From: Ceratopteris richardii
Taxonomy: Eukaryota > Streptophyta > Polypodiopsida > Polypodiales > Pteridaceae
Direction: 5' to 3'
Length of the DNA stretch: 64,000 nucleotides
NCBI GenBank assembly: GCA_020310875.1
Contig: CM035423.1
Location: 141,437,223-141,501,222, forward strand
The translations under genes were made by a program, and so were the position numbers. Positions within the stretch are counted from its first letter, which is position 1. Each line of letters starts with the position of its first letter. The notes beneath the pieces were generated by a model, which saw nothing but the letters and a program-made list of their open reading frames with translations, was not told the DNA's origin and did not search any database. Of the stretch, positions 9,701-20,598 are shown in pieces.

Positions 9701-12380
9701 TACATACGGAAGCATTCCAGGTATCTACCACAGACTGTAGATCAATAGTTCCTACTGTCATCAAATCAACATTATTCTTCAGAAACTCTTCTTCTTCGTC
9801 ATCCGACAATCCATCTAACATATGGACTGGTTCGGCAAAATATGGTCGAGCATGTAACTCACAGGGTTGTATAGCATCTAATTTTACAACACATTTGAGA
9901 TTTTTATCTTTGAATGTAAGTTCCTGAGCTGACCAATCTTGAATTACCTTGGCTTGTTTTAACCAAGGACGACCGAAAAGTAGATTGTAGTCTAGGGTGG
10001 ATTCCGGCAATTCAAGAACAACAAAAGTCATCTTGAATGTTGTGTCTTGGACAGTTATAGGTATATCTCGGACTAGTCCTACTGGATGAACTCTAGATTG
10101 ATCAGCCATCCTAACAAAGAATTGAACTGGTTCTATCTTAGTCCATCCTAACTTTTTACAAAGTGACGCAGTGGCAATATTCACGCCGGACCCCCCATCA
10201 ATTAAAACTTGTGGAATTTGATGTTTATGAAACCATACCGTAATCAGAGGAACTGAGTGATCTACCGTAGAGTCTGGTTCTGGTTGTACTTTTGCGGTAG
10301 CTGGAATGCAAGCAGATTTTGTAGTCGACTGTTGTTGAAATTGTTGGCGTATTCCTGGTACTAATGCCAGTAATTGCCCGAAAGGCAGTGTGATGGATGC
10401 TTTTGACAATATATCCCAAGTTGGTTGCACTTGATTTTCATCTTCCTTAACTGTTGAAGACGAAGCTTGGTCTGAAGGTGGTAATTCTACTGCAGATGAT
10501 GTACCTGCTTTTGTATTGTCAGCATGAACTTGTGTGGTATCCGGGGACTGGATCACTGGAGTAGGTTCTGGAAAAACAGGTGGTTCTACGGTAGTCCACT
10601 GGCTAGCCTTATGATACATTCTGTGTTGTTCTCGTATCCCTGGCTCAAATAATTCTGCTGCTGGTTGCAATTGTTTACCAGAACGAGTTTGAACTGCTGC
10701 TGCCTGCGTCTCTACAGGTGTAATTGTTACTACATTGGCCATCGGGCTTTGACGTTCCTTTTTCCTTTGATCATATTCCGCTGCATCTCTACAGAATCTT
10801 CTAATATGGCCCAATTGTCCACAGAAATGACATCGAGGTGGTGGTAAATTTTGATTTTCCAGTGGTGGTCCATTCTGCCAGCGTGGTGTGTTATAGTTGT
10901 TGTTCCTCTGTCCTCGATAATGTCGATACCCTTGTTGTTGATTGTGTCTCAAATGTGGGGGTACATATTGATTGGATGACTGCCCTTGCTCTTGAATAAT
11001 TGCATTAACTGTTGCTGTTCCTTGTCTTCTAGCATTGTATGCACAATTCTCCGTGGAATGTCCCACAATGTTACAGATGGCGCAATAAGTCTGATTTAAC
11101 GCACACTGGGCACTTGTATGTCCTAAATTCTTACAAGTGGTACAATATATTTGCCTGGTTATATCTTCAGCCACATGTTTGTTTGTTTTAATCCATTCCA
11201 AATCCTCTGAAAATCCACCAACTTTGTTTTCTAGCTGAAGGGTCATTGCTATCACTGCGTCGAGGGTCATGGCTCCTACACATCTTATAATCATGATTTG
11301 CCTAAGTTGAGGAAGCAAACCATTGATAAACCACTGTGTAATAACATCGTCTGGTAAATTAGCATGGGCCTGGGGTAACTGCCTTAAATGAGTCCTGAAA
11401 AGGGTAGCATATTCTTGTACAGTTTGATTTGGTTTCTGTCTATTGTTCTGTAAATACTCAAAGATCTCTGCAGGATTCTTTTTCAGCCTGAATCGCTGCA
11501 GAAAAGCGTCTCGTACGGCTTCATAAGTACCGAAATGATTAATATCATATTCAGTAAGCCACCTTGCTGCTTCATTCACAAGTGTAGATTGAAAAACAAT
11601 TGCTTTGTACGCCGGATCCGGTGGATGGTTGAGGACAGCATAACTGATTTCGAAGGTGCGTACGTGAGCATCTGGGTCATCTCCTGGAAACCCACTAAAC
11701 TTTGTGTATGTTACTCCCGTTGAAGCCAATCTGGGTTGACCTACTTGTCGTTGTAGTTGTTCATTCATCGTAAATGTATTATACACTCCTTCTGTAATTC
11801 TGGTTGGAGTTTCTGCACTACCGTAATTTGTTTCGCCTAATGGCACACTTTCCGGTGCAATTAGCTTACTTACTATATTGCGAATTTCTGTTTCGAATAG
11901 TCTTCCTTCCTCCTTGATATCCAAAGTAGGAGGACTTGCTCCCAAACGTTGTAGTTGAGCTAAAGATTCAGTCGAAAGTGCTGAATCGTCACCGAAAAAC
12001 TGTGTTTTTCTTACCGAAATTCCACCGGAAGGATTCAAAATCGTGACTGGATACAGCGTAGATTTGCCTGTATTAATTTCCTTCCCTAAAGTGTTTCTAA
12101 TCGTATCTGAATCTATTCCGAAGACTTTTATGCTAGATTCCAACTGCGTCTTGGTCGGTTCCAAAATTGCTGTATTTTCGACAGTCTGTACCGTAGTAAC
12201 ACCAGGCAATTCTAGAGATGTACTACGTTCTACCGTAATTTCACCGGAATCAGTGTTATCGTTTGTCACTTTTTCTACAACTGGGTCAGGTCTAATTGTA
12301 CTAGTACCTCCCAAAGTTGTTCTTAATATCCCTAACTGATGATTCTTGGGATACTTTTCTCCTGATCGAGTAATCGGCAT
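6753..12380 (-). CDS. gag-pol: F: gag-pol polyprotein, 1875 aa, looks whole
   Basis: One open frame encodes the whole replication machinery. Gag capsid-type domain lies at residues ~225-365. Zinc knuckles of CX2CX4HX4C form lie at ~411 (two, back to back) and ~513. The aspartic protease site is IDGGSG at ~727. The reverse transcriptase active site is YLDD at ~1156. RNase H follows with DAS at ~1306. Integrase has an H2C2 zinc site at ~1515 and catalytic acidic residues in WGLDF (~1586), SDQGTH (~1652) and NGLAES (~1687). The C-terminus has the usual post-integrase fold and no chromodomain. The start MPITRSGEKY lies about 130 bases past the primer site and is shared with E. It should act in cytoplasmic particles and then in the nucleus (family knowledge). 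Confidence 0.95.
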   Translation of the reverse strand: MPITRSGEKYPKNHQLGILRTTLGGTSTIRPDPVVEKVTNDNTDSGEITVERSTSLELPGVTTVQTVENTAILEPTKTQLESSIKVFGIDSDTIRNTLGKEINTGKSTLYPVTILNPSGGISVRKTQFFGDDSALSTESLAQLQRLGASPPTLDIKEEGRLFETEIRNIVSKLIAPESVPLGETNYGSAETPTRITEGVYNTFTMNEQLQRQVGQPRLASTGVTYTKFSGFPGDDPDAHVRTFEISYAVLNHPPDPAYKAIVFQSTLVNEAARWLTEYDINHFGTYEAVRDAFLQRFRLKKNPAEIFEYLQNNRQKPNQTVQEYATLFRTHLRQLPQAHANLPDDVITQWFINGLLPQLRQIMIIRCVGAMTLDAVIAMTLQLENKVGGFSEDLEWIKTNKHVAEDITRQIYCTTCKNLGHTSAQCALNQTYCAICNIVGHSTENCAYNARRQGTATVNAIIQEQGQSSNQYVPPHLRHNQQQGYRHYRGQRNNNYNTPRWQNGPPLENQNLPPPRCHFCGQLGHIRRFCRDAAEYDQRKKERQSPMANVVTITPVETQAAAVQTRSGKQLQPAAELFEPGIREQHRMYHKASQWTTVEPPVFPEPTPVIQSPDTTQVHADNTKAGTSSAVELPPSDQASSSTVKEDENQVQPTWDILSKASITLPFGQLLALVPGIRQQFQQQSTTKSACIPATAKVQPEPDSTVDHSVPLITVWFHKHQIPQVLIDGGSGVNIATASLCKKLGWTKIEPVQFFVRMADQSRVHPVGLVRDIPITVQDTTFKMTFVVLELPESTLDYNLLFGRPWLKQAKVIQDWSAQELTFKDKNLKCVVKLDAIQPCELHARPYFAEPVHMLDGLSDDEEEEFLKNNVDLMTVGTIDLQSVVDTWNASVCTVIPIVEEIKEENTISIQGNELQQLLEPSADTEKHQQFYVPEDQLITYNLGDEDHPRPVKIKQNLPEAFQADLIKLLQEFTDVFAWDYKDMKGLDPRIYQHRVMLKPEAKPIRQTSYRMNPHYASQVKTELDRLLKVGFIVPIEHAEWISPIVIVPKKNKQLRICVDYQKLNAATIPDPFPIPFLDTMLDKVAGHEMYSFLDGYSGYKQVRMAEEDIPKTAFITNWGVFACTVMWFGLRNAPSTFQRCMQEIFSPYLTSFMQVYLDDFSIFGKMIAHLVHLRCCFQRCREYRLCLNPNKSVFAVSCGKLLGHIISAQGIQVDPDKISAVLEAPVPNTPKEVMRFMGQVRWHGRHLRWLAHVAIPLNKLISKTARQFEWTQECQIAFDRLKQLLTQVPILQPPDWDHPFHVFVDASDIAIGSVLMQQTDKWFRPVYYASRRLAPAEKNYSVTERECLGLVYSVKKFRHYLLGRKFTFHVDHAALVYLVRQQHIGGRLARWVLLLQEFDYDVSHRPGSSHALADFLSRLDSGEPPVGINDTTPAIYTSEPTTEELSNQPVPTTYYDQLLTFLSSGYLPSEVPTATRRKIAGFSRRFRLVAGELYYTDHTGILLRCIPPHEVNSVITLAHSIPSAGHFAADLTHRKILQSGLWWPTMYKDILEFIKTCDSCQRTGQPLQRHYFPLHPVLPLEPFQKWGLDFIGPITPPAVFSNNRYILTCTDYATRWAEAWPLRSATAVEVAKCLLTDVFPRFGLPLELVSDQGTHFMNKLMKVLTQSFQISHKFSSPYYPRTNGLAESTNKSLLNMLQKLTRETPERWDQLLPAVLWAYRTTYKVTTGLTPFKLAYGLEAIAPMEIVIPSLRVATSQKLLPEESLVFRLETLRELDEHRWLSFLTMKEIQLRQTRTHDRNLKTPVFSVGQLVLFYNAKSNRSAGKFKLRWFGPFKISEQVGPATFRLTTLTGQPLPKAINGSKLRPYQVAPPRL

Positions 12381-12506
12381 GTAGCATTTCCGTACTGATC
12401 ATATAGTATTACGAACACACAGTATCGCAACAATCTGAGTCTGTTGCTACTGTCCTTCCAACAAAATTTTAATTTGAACAAAATACCAGGCAATCTCAAT
12501 GCCACA

Positions 12507-12524
12507 TCCCCAGCGGGATCGCCA
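12507..12524 (-). promoter_or_regulatory. F: primer-binding site, Arg-tRNA-like
   Basis: The minus strand reads TGGCGATCCCGCTGGGGA two bases inside the 5' LTR. It closely resembles the Arg-tRNA-complementary site TGGCGACTCCGCTGGGG known from Ogre/Tat elements. The tRNA assignment is by recall. Confidence 0.85.
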
Positions 12525-12526
12525 AA

Positions 12527-13597
12527 TGTTAGACGATAATAACTCAATCCAACTTTCGGACGAGTATTATCGGGTCCTCAGGTTCTTGGGAGTGGTAGGG
12601 GTCTGTTAGACAGAGGCCCTGTACTATTTTCCCAATCCTTTACACAATCACAAGTATTCTTTCACTTCTTAACACAAGGAGTGAGTTTGAATACTGACTA
12701 CTCTTCGGCACAGTAATTGTAAGACTATTCGAACCGAATATGCTATGATAATAGCGTAGTGATCCAACCGTAACTTACAACTATTAGAATTCGTTTACTA
12801 CTTGAATTTTTCTCAGTAAGACGATTTTATGTGACCGGTAAACATACCGAACAAAATATACAGACAACCCGGATCGAGATTACGTCAAACTTTCGTATGA
12901 TGGCGCAAGTTATCGATTTCTACCGCAATTAGTAACTTACTACAACTTCTGTCCACACACAGATCTTTACCGAATATTCAGTGATCACAGTTTATTGTAT
13001 AAAATCTGGTCACTTAACCGAAATAGTACTAAACTTTGTTCTTACACAGTCTCACGCAGGACAATCAATGCACAATCTCATAGTCGAGAAATACAGAGTC
13101 ACATATATCTGATCAACAAATAAACTTACAACATCACAAACTACCCAATGAGAATCGGTTCAACCAAAGAATAGCAGAATAATTAAATATGAATAGAATG
13201 GAACAGTACTCAATGTCCTCAGCAATATCTCATACACAGTTTTTAAAATATGTTACTCGTGGTCTCCAAATACTTCAGTTTCAATGTGATCAACCCTATT
13301 CAATACAGTGCGCAACAGAACAGAGACGTATCTATCCTTCTGTCTCTCTCAATTACATTCCTGTTAACTATCAATCCAAGAGTCTGTTTAACACAGTAAA
13401 CTCTGCTCCACCAGTCTAACGAAGCGACAACGCGACGACAGAACTCTTTTCTCTTCCTGTCTTCTGCTTTTTATTGCTTTCGCATTCTTCATCTACCGAC
13501 TCTTGCGAAATTTCCTACATCTCCGTCATTTCAGCCACAAGTCTTGTTTATCCTTCTTCTGCGGTTGCGGTTGTCTCGCTCCATCAGCCTTGTAACA
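12527..13597 (-). repeat. F 5' LTR
   Basis: This is the 1071-bp partner of 1745-2815. It lies upstream of the primer site in minus-strand sense and should carry the promoter. The right flank is the duplication catac. Confidence 0.95.
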
Positions 13598-13602
13598 CAT
13601 AC

Positions 13603-14921
13603 ATACGAACATTTGACGGAATGCAGTGTCGATTGTGGGTGATAATATTAATGGCGGGGTGAGTGAAGATGCAGTGGGTGTGGGTGTTGATGCAAGGGGA
13701 AGGGGAAATAGGAATGAGAAGGTGGATGCAGTGGTGATTGTGGAAAAACATGATGTGCCTAAATGTGGTGGTGAAATGGATGAGGTGAGTGGTGGTGCAG
13801 TGGGTGGTGATATGTCCATGTCACTGGACATGGTGTCAAGTGTAGTGACTGTGAATATTGGAGTGATGGTGGGTGGGTGTGAAAACAAGATTTACAAAGG
13901 TTGTCGAATAATTTATAGATGGGTTCTCTTGTACCGCTTGGTGTAAAGGGGAAAGAGGAAATACAGTGGGTCGGGGAGGTGAGACGGGGGAGAAGGTCAA
14001 TGGAGGTGGAAATGGGAATAGGGGTCTTGGAGGGGCAGGGAAGGATGGATGGAGAAATGGTCTAGATAGAAGGATGGAAGTCCTAGGAGGGAGGCTAGGT
14101 TGGGTGGAAAGTGTGAGAGGAATGGAGGCAATAAAGGCTTCTACTATCGCACTATCGAAGGATGTGGATGGTCTGGGAGAGGCAGGGTGTATAGGAGAGA
14201 CTGGAGGGACGGGAGGTGAAAGAGGAGTGGTTGGTGTGGTAGGTACTTCGACAACAGTGGTGGTATGTACAGTAGAAGTGTGGGGCTGGGATTCAATGAC
14301 GATCGTTTCTTCTGCCAAAGATCCTTCAGGAATGAGGCATGCTTCCCTGGCCTGTTGTGAAGATTGGTTATCCATCGGTACACGAATGTATTGTCTCGGT
14401 TTTGATAGTAATCGAATTCGGTATGGGTCAAACTGTGGGAGTGGCTTTCTCTGCAAATATCGTAACGCTTCATTAGTGCCCACTGATTTAACTAGTTCTC
14501 TAAAACCTTGGATGTAGGCTTCTTCGAAGCCTCCTGTAGCGAGTTCTTGTTCTACCATCGCTTGGCTTTCTTCTTCGGATAATTTTCTGTATAGGCAGCT
14601 GCTTCAAATGTCTCATCTTCATAAGTACTGGTGTCACCCTGGGTGTCAGTGTGTTCTTCCTGTTCATCCGTCTATACATTCTCTTGAGATTCATGGCTCT
14701 CTTGACTAGCTTCATCATCTCCATCCTCGTCGTCAATTTCTGTCCTCTCTGCCTCAGAGCTGGATACTACTTGCTCTTGTGGTTGATCAGGGGAAGTGGT
14801 AGGGTAACTCGGACGTTCATACTCCTGAGAGAAAAATTGTCCTTCTGAAAACTAAAATTCATTTGAAAAAGCATCTAGCATTTCAAAATCGAACGTGGTA
14901 TTCATTGGTTCTGCTTCCAGA
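13603..14921 (-). pseudogene. A: middle part of the 3' accessory frame
   Basis: Minus-strand frames here (13836-14558, 240 aa; 14500-14736) are rich in proline, serine and threonine. They match the proline-rich part of C's accessory frame at 30.1-31.2 kb, including the segment with an I-R-V-P core just upstream of it. The stretch is cut by F on the left and H on the right. It is degraded and no function can be read from it. Confidence 0.65.
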
Positions 14922-15218
14922 TGTTACCGTTAGTGTCCATGTGAAAGGCCAAATGGCCACCGGACACTTCTTTGTATATGTTCTTTAAAAAAACATATAG
15001 TGGCGTGGTCAGTCACATACTGAAAGTTCGACCGCATTTGTAAGACCTAAGAAGTCTGTCTTCGTGCTCTCTGTGTATTGTGTTTTCTGCGTATTCTACA
15101 GCCTCTGTGCGGAGTACTGTGTGCGACCTCATGAGCTCGGTTTTCTACTCTGAGCATATCGTCGTGGAACTCTCGAGAAGGAGAGCGCACTGTGGTGCAT
15201 CGCCATCAAAATACTTCA
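14922..15218 (+). repeat. H 5' LTR
   Basis: This 297-bp repeat starts TGTTACC and ends ACTTCA. It contains a TTTAAAAAAAC stretch near its start. Its partner is at 20599-20897. Confidence 0.95.
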
Positions 15219-15219
15219 C

Positions 15220-15231
15220 TGGTATCAGAGC
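15220..15231 (+). promoter_or_regulatory. H: primer-binding site (initiator Met tRNA)
   Basis: TGGTATCAGAGC, one base past the LTR, is the standard copia primer site. Confidence 0.95.
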
Positions 15232-16366
15232 AGTTTGAGGCAAACGCTTTGTTCTTTTTGTGCGAGCGAAGCGAGCAGGCTTACGACTAAGGTGGTGACC
15301 AAGGCATAGACCTTGGCATACCTTGTCATCTAAGTCACCGAAGTCACCGTTGGAGCCGTTGGCTTCGCACAAGGGAGGACCTCAACGATTAAGGAATAAA
15401 GAGGTTCCTGGTACTTCCCGGGAGGTCACCCATCTTAGTACTGTTCCCCCCAGAGCTCGCTTAACCGTGGCAATCTCTTGCCACTAAGCTACACTCTTGT
15501 GGTGTTTGAAGAAGGGGAAAGACTAAGGTTGACATTACCTTGAACAAGTTTTGGTCCCGCAAAGCTTCATTTTTTGCTTTCAAAGCCTATTTCTGAAGCA
15601 ATTTTGGGGTGTTTTTGGAGCCATTTCGGAGTACTTTCGCACATATTTCTCTTCACACAGGTCCAAGAACATCAAGAAGAGTGTTCATTGTACTTCTCAG
15701 ACAATAAATATCAACCTTTGGGGCTGTATTTTCAGCCACACTCGTAAAACTACAGGTTTCTCGAGGGGTTTTCAGTTTTGGTGGGAGCAGTCACTGCAAA
15801 TTTATGCAGGATTTTAAAGCCTAAAACATCAGAGTTGACAGACACTTGCAAGTGTTATTGGCTAGTTTTTGGGCTATGTATTCAGCCTTTTAGTGTCATT
15901 TTACTGCATATATTGAGCACATACACACCATGTATGCTTCTGTGGATACTGCTTATGTACGTCCATGTGGTCATTGATATAGCGGTTACATTCTTTGCAT
16001 AAAGCCTTTTACGTTTGATAAAGAGGGTCGTGGTGAGGTTTTCTTAAGTGGGAGACACCCAGATGTCGGGGTCTCTTCGGTGATGCAGGTGGAAGACTTA
16101 CCGAGCCTCGCCATAGGAGATATATGATAGTTGTTCATAGGTGCTCGATAAGCCTAGTTGGCTTCTATTGGGTAACTCATTATATGCAGTGGAGTCAATG
16201 ATTCACTATGCAGGTAGACATGTCAGTACTTGCACTTTTATGATACTTTGACACTGGCCATATGCTAATTTTGCAGAGGATACTCTGGCAAAATTTTTCT
16301 AGATTTCTGGTTTAGTCAACTATACAGTGGTCGATTTTACTCCTTGATACACTTATTTGTTGGTGT
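15232..16366 (+). other. H: untranslated leader
   Basis: About 1.1 kb lies between the primer site and gag. It has no convincing reading frame. The first ~300 bases include the antisense 5S/tRNA-like segment listed separately. A short inverted repeat CCAAGG...CCTTGG lies near 15.3 kb. Confidence 0.7.
15402..15491 (-). ncRNA. 5S rRNA-like segment with a tRNA A-box-like start, antisense in H's leader
   Basis: On the minus strand, 15474-15491 reads TAGCTTAGTGGCAAGAGA, like a tRNA D-arm/A-box. Next comes a 5S rRNA-like stretch with GTTAAGCGAGCTCTGGG (5S A-box region), then AGTACTAAGATGGGTGACC and CTCCCGGGAAGT (C-box region). This closely follows the 3' half of plant 5S rRNA. It is not a full 5S gene, because the first ~45 bases of 5S are replaced by the tRNA-like start. 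It could be the head of a SINE with a mixed Pol III promoter, or a 5S piece captured by H. Confidence 0.75.
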
Positions 16367-17296
16367 TTGGACTCTTCTAGCTCCATTATCATTCTATTCA
16401 GTTCTCTACGATCATGGCATCAGAGGTCTCAGGCACATCCGGTGGATCAGGGTCTAGTGCTAGTGTTCCGGAGGAGCTATAACTTGCAGGGCAAAGACCA
16501 TTTTGAGATCCAAAAATTTGATGGCACAAACTTTGCTCTATGGAAGAATCATATTAAAGATGTGCTAATTCAAAGGAGGCAATGGAAGCCAGTAAATGGG
16601 ATTTCAAAGAAGCCTGCTGACATGGATGAAGATGATTGGGATAAGTTAGATGAAATGGCCACCTCTACCATTCGCTTGCACCTGGCAGATAATGTTTACT
16701 TTATAGTATTAGACTGTAAAAGTGCAGAGGAGCTTTGGAAGAAGTTATGCAATACATATGAAAAAGAGACGGCATCAAATAAAGTGTATCTGATGAGAAA
16801 ATTATATGGCCTTCGTATGAAGGACACAGATAGTGTTGCTTCTCATCTAAATGAGTTTGATGCTATATTCTCCCAGTTATAGGCTCAGAAAATGGGTATG
16901 GATAATGAAATGAAAGCAACATTGCTGTTATGCACCCTGCCATCATCATGGGATACGTTTTGCACAACTATTAGCAATAGTGCACCTGGTGGTAAACTCA
17001 TCTATGATGACATATGTGGAGCACTCTTGAGTGAGGAGATTCGTAGAAAATCTATGGTTGGCACTCAGAGTGGAGATGCATATAATGTTCATGATTCTTA
17101 CCAAGGAAAGAATCAACAACGTGGCAGGGGCAAGAACAAGGAAAAGAATGGTCAACAGAATAAGAGTAGAAGTAAATCAAGGACGAGGGATATCGAATGC
17201 CATTATTGTCATAAGAAAGGACACATGAAGAAAGACTGTTATGCATTAAAGAATGCTAAAGGTAAAGGACAGAATGTTGATGGGCATGTTAAATAG
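16367..17296 (+). pseudogene. gag: H: copia gag
   Basis: Frames 16367-16882 and 16892-17296 encode a copia-type gag. An N-terminal capsid region includes FDGTNFALWK. It is followed by the alpha-helical gag domain and a basic linker. One zinc knuckle, CHYCHKKGHMKKDC (CX2CX4HX4C), lies near 17.2 kb. The first ~45 residues of the open frame are probably not part of the natural protein; the Met of MASE near 16413 is a likelier start region, in another frame. It is broken. Confidence 0.8.
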
Positions 17297-17320
17297 TTAC
17301 CTGCACCATCTACTTCGGGT

Positions 17321-18490
17321 GTGAAGGTTGAAGAAATCAATGCTATTTTTGATGATGCTGATGTGTTGACACTTGATAGTACTGTGCCATCTGAGGCACT
17401 TATGGTTGATTCTCTTTCCCACACCTGGCTGCTAGATTCTGGTGCTTCTTTCCATGTGACACCACAAAGAGAATGGTTCTCTAATTATGTAGCAAAGTCT
17501 CTTGGTACCGTGAGACTTGGTGACTCTTACTAGTGTGATGTTGTGGGGATTGGAGATGTGGTTGTGCAGTTCATTGATGGTTCAAAATTTACTATGCATA
17601 ATGTACGCCATGTACCTCAGTTATCATGTAGTTTGATGTCAGTTGGTCAACTTGATGACCTTGGTTACAAGGTGGTCTTCTATGCTCAGTCCTTTCGTAT
17701 ATCAAAGGGCAATATGGTTATTGCAAAAGGAAGCAAAGTTGGCTCACTTTATCCTTTATTTGTATCACAGAAAGAACACTTGTTAGCTGTTACTAAACAA
17801 CCTATGGCTTGTATTTGGCATGGTCGTTTGGGCCATATATCTCGTAGTGGAATGGAAAATCTTTCTCGTTCTGGCTACTTACTTGTGTTATCTTTCTCTG
17901 ATTTTTCATTTTGTGAGCATTGTCAATATGGAAAGCAAACCAGAAATGTGCACATAACGCACATTGGCTCTTCAATTCAGCCTTTAGATCTCGTTCATAC
18001 AGATGTGTGTGGTCCTATGCCCACTTGGTCCTTAGGTGGTTCTATTTACTTTGTCACTTTCATAGATGATGCTACTAGAAAAGTCTGGGTATATCCTATC
18101 AAATCAAAGGGTGATGTATTCCCTACTTTCTGAAAATGGCTTGCTTCAGTTGAGACTGAAAAAGGAACTAAGCTTAAGGCTTTACGTTCAGATAATTGGG
18201 GTGAGTATACCTCACATGAATTCAGCCTTTTCTGTCAGTCGAGAGGGATTCGTAGAGAGTTTACCGCTCCTTATACCCCAGTACAGAATGGTGTAGCTGA
18301 GAGGGTGAATAGAACTATTCAAGATAGAGTAGTCTCTATGTTGCATCATGCAAACCTCTCACAAGGTTTTTGGGCAGAAGCCGTATTGACTGCAGTTCAT
18401 GTGATTAACCTTTCACCTAGTACTGCCAAAGGTGTGAAAGTGGCACAAGAGTTATGGACAGGGAAACCACCATATTATGATCATCTTTGA
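17321..18490 (+). pseudogene. H: copia protease and integrase
   Basis: Frames at 17321-17533, 17543-18133 and 18305-18490 carry the protease active site WLLDSGAS (near 17.43 kb), the integrase zinc region (HGRLGHIS ... FCEHCQYGK) and core segments beginning HTDVCGP and FIDDATRK. The order is that of copia. The region is interrupted several times and cannot be functional as it stands. Confidence 0.85.
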
Positions 18491-18822
18491 GTTTTTGGGT
18501 GTGAAGCATATGTTCATATACCCAAGAATCTTAGACAAAAGTTGGACCATAAGTCAAAGAATGCATTTTTCTTGGATATGGTCGAGAAGGACAATTTGGA
18601 TATCGTTTATGGAATCCTGAAACACGGTCAGTGATCAGAAGTAGTGATTTCATTTTTAATGAGTCTAAGATGCATAAACAGCCCATTAAGGAGGTTGAAG
18701 TGAGAAGAGTGGTGTTTGAGGATACTAGTCCTCCGATTAGCATGCATAAAAATGCTGCACATAGGGATGTTCAAGAGAATGTCCATTCAGATTAGTGTGC
18801 ACATGTTCCTGTTCAGCAACCA

Positions 18823-20450
18823 TTGAGACGTTCTGCACGTGTCTCATATCCACCTAATAGATATGTTCCAGGTTTAGATTTTGTTATGCTAACAGATGCC
18901 GGTGAGCCTTCTTGCTACAAAGAGGCTATGCAGACAGAGGATCATGTCAAGTGGGAGCGTGCCATGAAGAGTGAGTTGGATTCTATTCACAAGAATGGTA
19001 CTTGGGACTTAGTACCTTTGCCAAAGGGCAGGAAAGCTTTACCATGTAAATGGGTATATAAGCTGAAATTCACATCAGATAGTGCTTCTCCAAAATATAA
19101 AACACGACTTGTTGCAAAGGGTTTTAAGCAACAACATGGTGTTGATTTTGAGGAAATCTTCTCTCTAGTGGTCAAGATGACTACTTTGTGCATGTTGCTT
19201 GGATTCGTTGCAATGGAGGACTTAGAGCTAGTCCAAATGGATGTGAAAACTGCTTTCTTGCATGGAGATCTTACAGATGAGATCTATATGGAACAACCAG
19301 AGGGTTATGTAGTTCCTGGCAAGGAAAGTCTAGTTTATAAGCTCAAGAAGAGCTTGTATGGACTTAAACAGTCTCCTAGACAATGGTACCAAAAGTTTGA
19401 TGATTTTATGAAGTCCCAAGGCTATTCTCGGAGCAATGAGGATCATTGTCTCTACACAAAGAGATGTTTTGATGGTAGCTTGATATGCTTGATACTTTAC
19501 ATCGATGATATGTTGATTGCTGGGAAGTCCTCTTATGATTTGTCAATTCTCAAAAAGAAGTTGAGTCAGACATTTGATATGAAGGATTTGGGGGATGCCA
19601 AACATATTCTTGGCATGCGCATTACTCGTGATAGGAGTAAAAGATGCATATACTTGTCTCAAAGTGAGTACATATCCAAAGTACTTCACTGATTCAATAT
19701 GCAGGGTGGAAAGGCATTGAGTACAGCTTTACCCACATATGTGAAATTGAGCAAGGATGACTGCCCCAAATCAGATGAGGAAAAGGAATTCATGACCAAA
19801 ATTCCCTATCAGTCTGTTGTTGGTAGTCTCATGTATGCTATGGTAGCTACGAGACCAGACATTGCATTTGCAGTGGGTGCAGATATATGTCTAATCCTGG
19901 CAAGAAACATTGGGAAGTGGTCAAAATGATTTTGAGATATCTGAGTGGCATTAATGACAAGTGTCTATGCTTAGGTAGAGGGAAAACATCCATTCTTGGT
20001 TACACAGATTCTGACTATGCTGGTTGTGTAGACAATCATAAGTCTACATCAGGGTACATTTTTCATTTTGCTGGAGGTGCTATCTCTTGGAGATCTCGTC
20101 TTCAAGAATGTACAGCTGTTTCCACCACAGAAGCAGAGTATGTTGCAGCAAGTGAGGCATGTAAGGAAGCATTGTGGCTTTCCCCTCTTGCTTGTGATAT
20201 GGGTTTACCTCAGCATGTACCTCACTTGCTCATTGATAGTCAGAGTGCCATTGCTTTGGCTAAGAATCCGGTCTATCATGCAAAGACCAAGCACATTGAG
20301 GTGAGGTATCACTTCATTAGAGATTGCTTAGCCACTGAGAGCATTATTCTTGAGAAGGTTCACACTCGAGATAATGCTGCAGATGCTTTGACTAAAGCTC
20401 TACCACAGGATAGCTTTCGACACTGTTGTCACTTGATGGGGGTTACTTGA
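18823..20450 (+). pseudogene. H: copia reverse transcriptase and RNase H
   Basis: Frames 18823-19692, 19699-19929 and 19887-20450 carry the copia RT (CKWVYKLKF, QMDVKTAFLHGDL, LYGLKQSPRQWY, and the active site YIDDM near 19.5 kb). RNase H follows (YTDSDYAGC, STTEAEY, KHIEVRYHFIRD). It is broken by a few interruptions. Confidence 0.9.
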
Positions 20451-20585
20451 TTCTTGATCTTACGCAATCACTTGTATACTGTGTAACATGCCCATCAGGT
20501 GGGAGGTATAGTTTGTATACTTACACTCAGGTATTCTTTATCATTCTTTATTTTTTCTCCCATAGTTGCTCTGGCCATATTGGCC

Positions 20586-20598
20586 TTTAGTGGGAGAT
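20586..20598 (+). promoter_or_regulatory. H: polypurine tract
   Basis: TTTAGTGGGAGAT lies directly against the 3' LTR and should prime plus-strand synthesis, as in other copia elements. Confidence 0.8.

Larger units (their letters stand above)
1745..13597 (-). mobile_element. Element F: young Ty3 retrotransposon with accessory frame
   Basis: F is a complete insertion with 1071-bp LTRs at both ends. The LTRs begin TG and end CA and differ at about two positions by eye. The target duplication catac lies at 1740-1744 and 13598-13602. On the minus strand the order is 5' LTR, Arg-like primer site, one long gag-pol frame, accessory frame, small terminal frames and 3' LTR. There is no chromodomain, and the RT and integrase resemble the Athila/Tat branch. 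It looks essentially whole in gag-pol, with perhaps one or two interruptions in the accessory region. At the often-used rate of 1.3e-8 per site per year the LTRs suggest under about 0.1 million years; the true rate here is unknown. Confidence 0.95.

Noticed and set aside
13626-13946. Plus-strand glycine-rich frames (also 13966-14517) as genes
   Set aside because: They are the reverse of the proline/serine/threonine-rich accessory frame of A, so their openness follows from low-complexity composition.
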